Of a stretch of 64,000 nucleotides of DNA, positions 1-10,330 are shown piece by piece. A program made the translations under genes and the position numbers. This DNA comes from Gordionus sp. m RMFG-2023 (taxonomy: Eukaryota; Nematomorpha; Gordioida; Chordodea; Parachordodidae): NCBI RefSeq assembly GCF_954871325.1, contig NC_088775.1, positions 26,699,561-26,763,560 on the forward strand. The letters are read 5' to 3'. A model generated the notes under the pieces. The model did not search any database. It worked only from the letters and a program-made list of their open reading frames with translations, and was not told the origin of the DNA. The first letter of the stretch is position 1; each line of letters starts with the position of its first letter.

Positions 1-448
1 CCGAGTCTAATCTGACTGAAATCTGATTGGTCGGATCAGTTAGACAAATTATTTAAAAATTTTTCTCTGATCAGGTTGGACCTAAAAAAATACGATGCAG
101 AGTTTATTACTCTAGTGCTAACCCGTTAATTGGGCACGAAGTTTTTTTAAAAATAAGGCGATTAAAATTTATGAAATTGGAGCTATAACTAATGGAAATA
201 ACAACGGTTCGGTTTATCGCACTCATGGACTTGACCAATATTTTTAAAAATTAGCGAGATACAGTTCGATTTAAATGTTTAACAAATAAACTTCGTATAA
301 TAAATTTAATAATATATATAAATATTAGAGTTGTATTCTTCTTCGTCAACCTAAATTGTATTCATATTAATAATTTTCTTTTTTTCCGCCATATTGCTCA
401 AACCACAATTCTATATAACTACTCGTCAATAAATGAATAAAAGTTTAG
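1..448. other. left edge, presumed brca2 intron
   Basis: AT-rich sequence upstream of the first recognisable brca2 exon. A short open stretch (about 77-194) follows a possible acceptor TCTGATCAG, but its translation matches nothing I recognise in BRCA2. The OB1, helical and BRC-repeat exons expected of the gene must lie to the left of the window. Confidence 0.4.
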
Positions 449-731
449 AGTCACGGACATCTCTTGCGTTGACATTGGTACTAACCCTCACGTGACCCGC
501 TCCTTCTTACTCGCCATTTACGACTCTAGTATATTGGAAGCGTTGACGGCCGTGACCATCAGAACTCTGACTGCTTTTAACCTGACTGTCCGATCCTTAC
601 CAGTCCACGAAACTGCGATGGTAGGTAATTTTCAGCTCGCGGCGAACGCTAGTTCAGTTTTCGAATGGGATCGCAAAAGCACGGGCCATTGCGAGGAGGA
701 TGAAATGATAGTCGATATACTGTCCAACTCG
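449..731 (+). CDS. brca2: brca2 exon: end of OB2
   Basis: The acceptor is AAAGTTTAG before 449; the first base completes a codon. The translation runs [14 protein letters not shown], then [16 protein letters not shown] and [10 protein letters not shown], matching the OB2 strands that follow the tower region in human BRCA2 (VILSIW, RANIQLAAT). The donor is either TCG|GTTATT at 732 or ATA|GTCGAT at 711; both are phase 0 and neither is a strong site. A better-looking GTAGGT at 619 would remove the conserved QLAA strand, so I did not use it. Confidence 0.7.
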
Positions 732-3700
732 GTTATTTTATGAGATTCACTTATCTGATTTTTATTTCCAGATTTTTTTTTAAAGTCTAAATTTCGTAAT
801 TTTTAAAGAATTTTGAAAAAAATTGGAAATTAGGAAGAGCTATAGTTTATATAAAATAGTTCGGCCTATTATAATTGGTAGTAATTTAATAACGATATTA
901 TTTGATCATATCGTAATGCCTACAATATTATAGAAAATTTTTTGTGTTATCAATATTATAAAGTATTTGTTTTATCAATTTAGAAAGTGTTTTTGTATTT
1001 TCTCGAATTTTAAAAGGTTTACGATCCCACATCGACCAAAATAAACGTTAATCAAAAACTCGACAGATATCACCTAGAGATTGACGTGATAGGCATGGTG
1101 GTTCACATCAACCAATCGGATTTTTTAATCAACGGTTCCCATCTGACTTTTGTGTACTTGGTTTGTAGGGACATGCATTTTGTGTCGCTCAAATTCCTCG
1201 ACAAATGGGCTTCATTCAAAGTTCACTATTTTTATAAGTTTTAAAATAAAAATCCTAATCCAAATTTACTTTTTTATGTAATATCATCTAAGATTTGTCA
1301 AGGGAGCTGAACTGGCAATTTAAAAAAAAACCTAATCTATCAAAAACACCCTGAATATCACGTGATAAGATAGTTGGCAAGAATGTATTACCATATCTAA
1401 TTATCGAACGGGTTAATAATGGTTAAGCACGCAGGGATTTCAGGGAAGGGTCAAAAATATTTTGTATTAAACGTGGTAAAATTCAAAGGAATCACACGAT
1501 TACTTAGGTTTTTTTTTAAAATTGCTATTATCAAAAATATAGCATTTTTATAATATTAATTTTATTGTAGAAAATTTATTTTTTTTACCAAATGTTTATT
1601 TATTCCTGGAAATTGTGTATATTATGACAATCAGATAATTTTATTATCATTTTATAAAACTTACCCTGTGACATCTTAAATATATAATGCTTAATTTAAT
1701 TAATTAATATCCATGGTTTATTATATTTTTACAAAAACGCAATTCGAATGATATAATCTAGCTTTGTAAATATATACAAAAAAAAATATCGAATATTTCT
1801 CATCAGAGAAAGCTGGATGATTTACCCCACTTACAATATTTGCATTTTTCCGCTCTCTAATTGGCATGTTCCTTGAATAAACAATTCATTTAAAGCCCTA
1901 TCAGATGATTCGCGATTATTTTTTTAAAATAATTTTCAGGTTACCTTATCCATAAAATCGATTTCGTTTTGTTGAATTGGTAACTGACCCAGAAGAATAG
2001 AATACTTAGTTAAACTGAACACATAAAATTTGCCTGGTTATTATGTATAAAAGTTCATATCCCTCTTGCCTTGTTTGAAGATTGTCATTTAAACTCAAAG
2101 CGAATATTAACATAATACTTAACTTTAGATTAATTTTTTGATCATCTTTATCACCTTTTAGAAAGTTTTCAATTTTTTTTGATTGTAATTTGAAAATGAA
2201 ATAAATAATATATTTTTTAAAAAAGATAGATAAAATACATACTTAAGGAGATGGCTGGTATATGGAAAGGTGAAATTTTCGATTATCTAAAAATCGTAAA
2301 AATAGTATAGAAGAATTTTAAAAAAATATACATGATCTTTTAATTTAATTTTTCGGAAGGACTTTCAAATCACATAAAATTCGAAAAAAAATTGTAAATT
2401 TTTTTCCAGGAGAACTTACAATCCGGACATCTCTACCAAGAAAATGTATTTATCTTTGATTCCTTGTTTAATAACACTATTTTCAAAATTACAAATAATA
2501 ATGATATAGGACATGGGTTTATCCGATATGTTGCGCATAGGCAACACCGTGGCTTGCTCCAATCTTTACCTCATGTACTCGTCTAGTCTAGTCTGTTCGT
2601 CCACTCAGAAGCGGCAAAAATTGTGCAGTAGCGCGCAATTCACTGATTCCATGATTACCTTCACAAGCGTCAACAATTTCTGCCAGTTCAACAAATGCCC
2701 CAACGCAAATCACATGAAATGTGAGATGGGCAAATTCGAAAAATGGATTCAGGTATTTTGTTTTCATTGTTTTCATCGATGACTATTGATTTGCACTCTG
2801 AAATGTAATTTATGAGTACTATTGAGAAGTGGAGCTGAAAAAATAAAATTTTTGAGTTTGAATTATTTTTAGGGTTGCATCCAGTACTGAGTAATAATTC
2901 ATATCAAATCGATAAACTTTACAGCTCGACCTTTTAATTTTGATAAAAAGAATATATTTTACTGATAGAACATCATTAAAAGGCAGCGAATCCAAAATTC
3001 CTCGTAATACTAATCTCCTGAGATATCAACGTGAAAAACGAAAAATGACCTAGTTCAGATAAGTTAAAAAAATAATTAGGCTAAAAATAAAAATTAGGTA
3101 ATTTTTTAGCTTCTGAACCAGAAAGCTCCATGTGTTTTATTATCCGAATTTATTTAAATTTAATATATTATAATTTACTTATATATAAAAAAAAAATTTG
3201 AAATTGCGGCAGCCATATGTTTTTTAGTTAGGATTGGTAAAATTCAAAAAAACAAAACTCCATGATTTATTTAAAAAAAAACAAAATAAATTAATTTTTT
3301 AAAATTTAAATCACAATTTTAATCAAATACTAATATTTTATGAGTAATGATTTAGATTGAAATAAATTAATTTTTTAAAATTTAAATCACAATTTTAATC
3401 AAATACTAATATTTTATGAGTAATGATTTAGATTGAAAAATATTACAATTTTTTTTACCTCAGCATAATATTAACTTGCAATTAATATCTTCAGATCTGG
3501 TCAGAAATGTTGAAAAAAAATATATATACCATAAGCTAATTTGATATTTTGTCAAACAAAAAGCCGACTATAGATCAAAAATTCGATGGTACGTGCATAT
3601 TGTTTTTTTTAACAAATCTAACTTCGATATCAATTACGCCAGTTTTGTCTAGTGATGCGTTAGTTAACAATGTGTTATTTATAAAATCAAGCCAAGCAAT

Positions 3701-6700
3701 AATTTATAAATATAAGAGCGAAGCGATGAAAACAACTATGATAAAATTTGAAACATATCTTGCAATTAATATCTTTAGATCTGGTCAGGAATGTTGAAAA
3801 AAAATATATTGATACCATAAGCTAATTTGATATTTTGTCAAACAAAAAGCCGACTATAGATCAAAAATTCTATGGTACGTGCATATTGTTTTTTTAACAA
3901 ATCTAACTTCTCTATGGTACGTGCATATTGTTTTTTTAACAAATCTAACTTCGATATCAATTACGCCAGTTTTGTCTAGTGATGCGTTAGTTAACAATGT
4001 GTTATTTATAAAATCAAGCCAAGCAATAATTTATAAATATAAGAGCGAAGCGATGAAAACAACTATGATAAAATTTGAAACATATCTTGCAATTAATATC
4101 TTTAGATCTGGTCAGGAATGTTGAAAAAAAATATATTGATACCATAAGCTAATTTGATATTTTGTCTAACAAAAAGCCAACTATAGATCAAAAATTTTTT
4201 AACAAATCTAACTTCGATATCAATTACGCCAGTTTTGTCTAGTGATGCGTTAGTTAACAATGTGTTATTTATAAAATCAAGCCAAGCAATAATTTATAAA
4301 TATAAGAGCGAAGCGATGAAAACAACTATGATAAAATTTGAAACATATCTTGCAATTAATATCTTTAGATCTGGCAGGAATGTTGAAAAAAAATATATTG
4401 TTACCATAAGCTAATTTGATATTTTGTCAAACAAAAAGCCGACTATAGATCAAAAATTCGTTGGTACGAGCATATTGTTTTTTTAACAAATCTAACTTCG
4501 ATATCAATTACGCCAGTTTTGTCTAGTGATGCGTTAGTTAACGATGTCTTATTTATAAAATCAAGCCAAGCAATAACTTATAAATATAAGAGCGAAGCGA
4601 TGAAAACAACTATGATAAAATTTGAAACATATCTTGCGACGTATATTTCAAAAATTATTATCACTGTGAAGAATCAGCTGTGACTTTGATAGGGTTAAAT
4701 ACCGCACCGCTTGAACAAACCATGTTAACTATTAATGAGGCCTTAGTCGGGAAGAGGATCATTCAATATTTTCTAAAACTAATAGTATTGTGAAAATCCC
4801 TAAATTCAAATAAAACCGTTAAACCAAATTTGAAATTTTTTTGGCTAATAAAATAATGCTGTTTTATTAAAAAATTTAAGATACTGTTACAATTGGATGC
4901 CCTGATACATTAATCCAATTTAAAATGCTAAAGTAATATGTTCATTCAATAATTATTTAATTTATTAAAATCTTGATTATGAGTTTTATGACAATTGTTT
5001 CCAGAATCAAATATTTTTAGAGCCCTCCTTCTCTCTATTTGAGGTTAGTTTTAAAATTTATTATAAAAAGTTTTATTTAACCATTTTTTTCTGACTTTAA
5101 ATCATTTTTTTATTCCAAAATATTATGCAAAAAATAAGCATATTGTTTATATTTTAATTTAATAGATTAGCATAAGCATGGATATTATTATTTAATCCTC
5201 ATCATCTGATTCTAAAAATCCAAAATCAGATGAATCATCATTACTATGGCCAAATATGATAAATGTTTTACATTAACATCCTATATTGAAGGAACTAATA
5301 AATGCTTACCAAGTGTAAAATGTGGCCAAAAAGTATTATTGTCAAAATCTTCAGGTTCCAATTTAAAACGACATTTGATTTTAATATTAATTTTTTGATT
5401 TTATATGATATAACTAAGTTAAATCATTAAATTTGAAGAAATAAAGAATTTGGGATATTTGACCCCAACAATAGCGATAATTATTTTAAAATTAAAAAAA
5501 TTAGTGGCCTTAAATATGGTCAACCATTGATAGACGCCGTATTAAATGGGATTAATAAAAGGTATTAAACCTATCACTCTCAATTATTACATATATTTTA
5601 TTTTTTTAAAGATTTGAACATATATATAAGGATCAATATGTTCTTTCTGCAATTATACATCCAGCATTCAAACTTCAATGGCCATGAATAAAACTTCCAC
5701 AGAACGAACATATTAAAAATAAACTTATAGCGTTATTGAAAAAAAATGCTTTGAAAACCCTAGAGAACTGTTAATTTCGAGATATCCTTTTTTTTGTCGA
5801 GAGGAGAATGGATTTGCAAATAACAAAACAATAAATGTTTCTAATTAATTCTCCACGTTAAAAGAGCTGTTTATTAAGTATAATACCGCAATCCCCTCAT
5901 CTGCCCCTGTAGAGCGTGTTTTTAGGCTAATGTCATATTAACTGCCAAGTGTTCCTGTCTATCAGATAAATATTTTGAAAACAATTGTTATTAAAATTTA
6001 ATAATAAAAATTTTTTATAAATAAAAATATCTTTTTATTCGCTATATTATATTATTATATTTTATTTATAATTATATTATCAAAATAAAACTATATTATT
6101 TTTTAACATGGCTAAAATATATTGTATTTAAAAATATAAGTTTATTTATATTAAATTAAATTTAAAAAAAATTTATCATAAAATTTTGAAAGATTTTATG
6201 AACATGAACGCGTTACTTTTTTTTGAAAATGAACTTGAACGTGAACGCGTTCGATATTTTTAGAAATGTTTACAGCACTAATTATAATACTTTCCCTGGC
6301 ACATTTTTTATACTCTTCTAAACCCAAGATATATTTCAAATTTAACAGCCAATGACACCAAAGTGACAACAAAACGTGGCTATACCTTCACACCAATCTC
6401 TTATTTATCTTGGTAAAATATTAAACTACATCTGACCTAGTGTTGTTAAACTGCTCGTTTTGCCGATTTTTAAAAACGGCTAACTCAATATTCCATCCAG
6501 AAAAATATTACGCAAGCCTGAAGATTTTGCTCATAGAAGGAACAAAGAGTTAGACATATATTATCGAAATCTCGAGGCTTAGGCATAATTTTCTTGCTAT
6601 TGAGTTAGCCGTTTTAAAAAATCGGCTCAAAATGAGCCGTCACAACACTAATCTGACCCGTTTAATAAAAATGATGTTTTCAGATGAAATAATTATTCGA

Positions 6701-8690
6701 TTTAAAAAAAAATGAATCATGGTGAACAGGATAAAATTATAGTATAAAAATTATTTACATAATCATCCGCTTCAATAGAATGAGTATTTTCAATATTTGG
6801 AGTACATTTAAGGTGTTTAGAATTAGTTTTCTTTCAAATTTTTTTAATCTGTCACTATATAAGTATTTTGATCAAATTTAGTAAATAAAATTGTATTTAA
6901 ATCTCTGATATTATTTGAAAATCGCGATTAATCAAATTGGATTTAATTAACTCAGCCCTCTTTTTAGTTATTTAGATTTTTATTTAGAAAGTAAAATAAT
7001 AATTTTTTTAAATAGGTAAGGTACCTTCTTATATAACTAAATAACTCATTATGGCTGAAACTATTTTTTTTCTTTTTTAAAAACAGTTTAAAAAATATTA
7101 TTACCTAAATCTCACGCGTATATAAGGTGGCAGAAAGGTTTGGTTCTCTTTTGGCAAAATATCTAGTCTGATTGGTTATATTTTTTGGTCAAAATCTAGA
7201 TTTCGCCGTTCTAAGAATAGGCGTTATCCACCTTTTTAACATAACTAAATACACATTCTGTAGGATACGAATCAATTGCTTCATTGAAATCCCTGTGGAA
7301 GGGAGGAGGGTTAGTTCAGGCATTCACGTCGGAAGAGGACGCATAGAGGTTAAAACTTGAGAACCCCCTGAAAAATATTGAGTTACCTCAAACGAATAAT
7401 TTTAAATATTTTTTGTACCTTAAATATATCACTGTTTAGAACCTGGATTAAAAATGTGTTCCTATTTTAAAATGGTAACTCTGGTTCTGGTTAATAAATT
7501 TTATTCGGATTCAAACTTCTAACCTCGGGTTCCCTTATTAATTTAATTAAAATCCAACATTAATTAATTTTTTTTTTAAATTAATACTCTCATAATTTTA
7601 ATTTAGGAGAATTTTTGGTGTGAAAGAAAATTCCTGAAATGTGCGACGGAAATTTTATCCGAATATTTAACAACCAGAAAAATATACAGCTCTCCAAATA
7701 TGAAGAGCAATATGGCCGATTTGAAATTTTATGAGGTAAGTTTTTTTTCAACTATTCTAAAACGATTCGAAAACGAATAATTAATTATCCGCATTTGTTT
7801 ACATATTCGTGCGAATGAAAAATTTACTATATGTATTCGATTCGAATAATTTTTTTTTAAAAAATATATATGCCTAAAATATGAGAATTTTTTTTTCACA
7901 TCTAATTTTAACCAAAAAAAATTATTATTATAACGATAAATTCGTATTAATTTTAGTTTATAATGCCAAGCCAAATTAAAATTAAGTTCTTCTTCATAAG
8001 ACATGCGATTTTTTGACAGCAGATTGGTTCCAACTGAAAAAAGACATGTAGTTGATATACCTTGTTAATCACATCACCTGTCAGATTAAAAGCTATACAA
8101 ATGTCAAATCTATATAATTATATTTAAAAACATTAATATTTATTCCATTATAATTTGATTCGAATTATTTTTCAAATATTTGGGATATTTGAGTTGAATA
8201 ATCCTTATTCAAACAAAAAATAATTTACTATTCGATTGAATATCGAATACCTATAAAATATTATAGTTTTTTTTTAAAATTGTAATCTCATACGAATATA
8301 TATTTTTAAAAGCTTAAGCATTTTTTACCTACCGACGTTTCGACTCCTTTCAACAATTTGAACCACAATAGTAAAAGAAAATTCGGGGGTCCAGTATCAA
8401 CCTCTAATATATCGAGATTGCCCCGTACCGATAGCAATAACGAAAAATCTAGCTTTTTTAGTTTTCAAGACGATATAGGGGAAGATTTTTACAAATCTAA
8501 TCGTATTCTCCCCAATTTTAACAAGAAACCTAAATTGGCGGATGTCGACACATCCGGTGAATTGCAATCACATCTGAATCCCCTAAAAAAACTACCAGCA
8601 GAAAATGTCGCGCAAAACAAATCATGCTTTAACATTAACTCCTCTTCCTTTAACACCGCCTTTAAACCACCTCGTAGGGTCAAACATTAG
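449..8690 (+). CDS. brca2: BRCA2 homologue, C-terminal part (five exons, joined 449-731, 1017-1220, 2510-2752, 7607-7735, 8319-8690)
   Basis: BRCA2 loads RAD51 onto resected single-stranded DNA in the nucleus during homologous recombination. Five exons join in one frame, and all four introns are phase 0. The translation follows the C-terminal half of the BRCA2 DNA-binding domain: the end of OB2 ([10 protein letters not shown] against human NIQLAATKKT), all of OB3 ([13 protein letters not shown] against EVDLIGFVVSV, then VSLKFLDKW against LAIKFWIDL and TVACSNLYL against LIAASNLQW), and a basic tail with [18 protein letters not shown] (human KRRALDFLSRLP) and a final FKPPRR (human FQPPRS). About 410 codons are visible; the 5' part is outside the window. 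No exon is interrupted by a stop, so the gene looks alive. The match is from memory of human BRCA2, and exon edges are inferred from splice signals and phase. Confidence 0.8.
732..1016 (+). other. brca2 intron
   Basis: Short AT-rich intron. An in-frame TAA immediately before 1017 rules out exon B extending leftwards, which fixes the acceptor at TTAAAAG (1015-1016). Nothing else is seen. Confidence 0.6.
1017..1220 (+). CDS. brca2: brca2 exon: OB3, first half
   Basis: 68 codons, phase 0 at both ends; donor AAA|GTTCAC. The translation includes [18 protein letters not shown] and [20 protein letters not shown], which lines up with human OB3 (EVDLIGFVVSVVKK, PFVYLSDECYNLLAIKFW). This is the clearest single BRCA2 match in the window. 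No ATG opens the exon, so simple ORF scans miss it. Confidence 0.8.
1221..2509 (+). other. brca2 intron
   Basis: About 1.29 kb of AT-rich sequence ending in acceptor GATATAG (to 2509). I see no mobile element or exon in it. Confidence 0.6.
2510..2752 (+). CDS. brca2: brca2 exon: OB3, second half
   Basis: 81 codons from GAC at 2510 to CAG at 2752, with donor [25 protein letters not shown] matches human IIKPHMLIAASNLQW directly after the OB3 FW/FLDKW strand, and [15 protein letters not shown] fits LLTLFAGDFSVFS. It ends GKFEKWIQ, comparable to FQETFNKMKN. The cysteine content is high, but I do not take that as a metal site. Confidence 0.75.
3284..3435. repeat. 75-bp tandem duplication
   Basis: Two near-identical adjacent copies, the first starting about 3284 and the second at 3360. 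Both contain TCACAATTTTAATCAAATAC and end ATGATTTAGATTGA. The near-identity implies a recent duplication. Confidence 0.9.
3474..4640 (+). repeat. tandem array of a ~284-bp unit, four copies
   Basis: Units begin CTTGCAATTAATATCTT at about 3474, 3757, 4087 and 4350, and the array breaks off at 4634. Spacings differ: the second copy carries an extra ~46-bp duplication around GTACGTGCATATTG, and the third lacks a similar length. Each unit contains TAGTGATGCGTTAGTTAAC and reads open for up to ~80 codons on the + strand, so similar hypothetical proteins recur. The open frame is shared because copies are recent; I see no known domain. Confidence 0.9.
5190..6280 (+). mobile_element. degenerate hAT (ZBED-like) transposase relic
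   Basis: Translated pieces on the + strand, in changing frames, contain a BED zinc finger (KCGQKVLLS then [10 protein letters not shown], near 5315-5375), a mid-region motif [10 protein letters not shown] (near 5655-5685) and the hAT C-terminal dimerisation motif SSAPVERVF (near 5900-5930). The frame is broken many times, so it is inactive. At 6200-6270 the motif TGAACGCGTTC occurs twice, probably the subterminal region, followed by a terminal-looking TTTACAGCACTA. I could not find the left terminus. Confidence 0.7.
6438..6650. mobile_element. 213-bp MITE with 8-bp target duplication
   Basis: The inverted termini are TAGTGTTGTTAAACTGC and, at the other end, GCCGTCACAACACTA. Further in, both arms contain CGATTTTTAAAAACGGCTAA-like sequence. 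It is flanked by exact copies of ATCTGACC (6430-6437 and 6651-6658). An 8-bp duplication fits a hAT-mobilised MITE. No coding capacity. A partial reversed copy lies at 29012-29135. Confidence 0.92.
7607..7735 (+). CDS. brca2: brca2 exon: after OB3
   Basis: 43 codons between acceptor TTTAATTTAG and a strong donor GAG|GTAAGT. The translation begins [17 protein letters not shown], which plausibly continues the helix after OB3 (human ENIDILCNEAENKLMHIL). Both junctions are phase 0. Confidence 0.75.
7745..8258. repeat. MITE-like element with TTCGAATA arrays at both ends, inside a brca2 intron
   Basis: The intron 7736-8318 is filled by clusters of ATTCGAATAATT-like words at about 7749-7850 and, inverted, at 8155-8255, around an AT-rich centre. 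A similar half-array lies at 55640-55760 beside brat. The pattern suggests a repeated element with subterminal motif arrays. Exact termini and a target duplication are not evident. Confidence 0.5.
8319..8690 (+). CDS. brca2: brca2 terminal exon: C-terminal basic tail and stop
   Basis: Acceptor AGCTTAAG, then 123 codons and TAG. The exon encodes [18 protein letters not shown], resembling the human KRRALDFLSRLPLPPP segment that contains nuclear-localisation residues, and ends [16 protein letters not shown], resembling AAQKAFQPPRS near the RAD51-binding C-terminal motif of human BRCA2. The human protein continues about 120 residues beyond this point; here the chain stops 5 residues after the FKPP motif. 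The middle is low-complexity and variable, as in the family. Confidence 0.75.
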   Translation, partial: HFLPTDVSTPFNNLNHNSKRKFGGPVSTSNISRLPRTDSNNEKSSFFSFQDDIGEDFYKSNRILPNFNKKPKLADVDTSGELQSHLNPLKKLPAENVAQNKSCFNINSSSFNTAFKPPRRVKH

Positions 8691-9190
8691 TGACCGATTG
8701 AAAACGCGTTCCACACCGTGTTTTTATTCACGAATCTCATGATATTCGCTTTTATATTAATATGTGATATCGTCCGTCAGTCGCCACCATACAAAATGAC
8801 CTCGATAATTTTAATAAGGCATTTCATTTATTATTTTGTGACTGTTTTTTACAATTTTACTACAACCTCCCTTCCATTCTCTTTTATTATTATTGTAGAA
8901 CAATCAAAACACATTTTATATTAAACCTTAAAATTAAGTTATTTAAGAAAATATTCACATATATTACTATATATATTTGTTAAATTAACCATTGCAATTC
9001 ATTTGTTTTTTCTTTATACTTTTACATAATTTGTTAAATAATTTTTTTTTAAATTTGTTGATATGCTAAACATAGTATTTTTAATTGATTACAACCTATC
9101 AAAAGATAAATTCAAAAAAATTATGTTTATTATTACTATTCTATATTATTATTGCACACATATCATTTATAAACATTATCCAGAATAAAT
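8691..9190 (+). other. brca2 3' untranslated region and possible poly(A) signal
   Basis: AT-rich tail after the stop. The first good AATAAA is at 9184-9189, so a 3' UTR of about 0.5 kb is plausible. Confidence 0.4.
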
Positions 9191-9700
9191 ACTTGATATA
9201 TATGATAAATAAATAATAGCATAGCATAGCAACCGCCCACTTTTGGTAAACCCTGGTGAGAATAATAGTCAGGGTAAGTAAAATTATTGAAAACAAGGGC
9301 AATTTTTATTATATTTTTTCTTTCAGAAAAAAGAATACTCTTATTTATTATTCAAAGATCGACGACAACTTCCATTACGAGCACCATTTATGTTAATTTG
9401 CTGGCTGCTAAAAGTTTCTAGCATGGCTATCTTGATTGTTATGGCACAGGGGGGGGTGTATTTTCTTGCTTTTTTTAATCACACGGCGCCCGTTTAATTA
9501 TTAAAATAATACTCAAATATAATTGATCTTTTCTCTTTTTAAAAAAAAATATCTGCAGGATGATATCGATATATTTAAATTAATTCGTCCTATTGAGAAA
9601 TTATTTTTAGAAGGCTTTAAGGGGGTTTATGATTTTTCCCGTCAGGCTGGTTTTGTTATTCATGTATTTTTAGTAAAATATATAAACAGGTCATTTATTT
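9191..9700. other. intergenic, nothing recognised
   Basis: AT-rich with a G run at 9449-9456 and the short repeat ATAGCATAGCATAGC near 9217. I see no gene. Confidence 0.5.
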
Positions 9701-9704
9701 ATCA

Positions 9705-9860
9705 TATATGAAGGGCAATGGCTACAACATCAATCGCATAGATCTGGGTTCGAATACAACGAGGACCACTTTTCTGGAGCTTACTAGGTAGTTCTGTTGG
9801 GGTGGGGGTTGATATATAACATATCGTAGGCGACCACGTGATTCCGCCTTTAAATATTTT
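9705..9860 (+). repeat. tRNA-like sequence, SINE candidate
   Basis: The stretch GGGTTCGAATAC (about 9747-9758) matches a tRNA B box, and ATGGCTACAAC lies about 28 bases upstream where a degenerate A box could sit. An unrelated tail follows before the Gypsy LTR at 9882. I could not fold a full cloverleaf, so a SINE head or a worn tRNA fossil is more likely than a working tRNA. Confidence 0.35.
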
Positions 9861-9881
9861 AAAAATGGGTCTTATTACTTT

Positions 9882-10294
9882 TGTAGACTTCTTATAACTT
9901 ATTAGACTAGTTAATTATTATAGATTCGGTTAATTACACTATATACTACTTACAATTTTATTTATATAATCTATATTCCATAACAAAAATCTTTTCTTTT
10001 TAAAAACAATTTTCGAAGGGAAAAAAAACATTAATTAAAAATTACACATGTAAAAACATTATTTTTTTTAAAATAAAATACAAATATATCTTTGACCTTA
10101 TTTCTTTTTCATATAAAAATACAATATATCTTTAACATCATTTCTTTTTCATATAAAAATTCAATATATCTTTAACATCATTTCTTTTTTATATAAAAAT
10201 ACCATATATCTTTGACATCATTTCTTTTTCATATAAAAATATAATATATCCTTGACATTATTGTAATAATAATTTAAATACACATAATACTACA
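9882..10294 (-). repeat. Gypsy LTR, left copy (3' LTR in element sense)
   Basis: Runs TGTAGACTTC to ATACTACA. It contains four to five tandem copies of a ~38-bp unit (ATATCTTTGACATCATTTC and relatives). About 120 bp longer than its partner. Confidence 0.85.
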
Positions 10295-10330
10295 AAACGC
10301 CCCCTTAACAAAAATCCTGGGCAAAATTAT
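10295..10330 (-). promoter_or_regulatory. Gypsy polypurine tract
   Basis: On the - strand TTAAGGGGGCGTTT abuts the LTR start, the normal place for plus-strand priming. Confidence 0.6.

Larger units (their letters stand above)
2753..7606 (+). other. brca2 intron, 4.85 kb, repeat-filled
   Basis: The intron starts GTATTT and ends TTTAATTTAG. It hosts a 75-bp duplication (3284-3435), a tandem array (3474-4640), a hAT relic (about 5190-6280) and a MITE (6438-6650). The remainder is AT-rich with no exon that I can support. Confidence 0.7.

Noticed and set aside
619-624. Strong donor GTAGGT inside the first brca2 exon
   Set aside because: Using it would remove the conserved QLAA strand that matches BRCA2 OB2.
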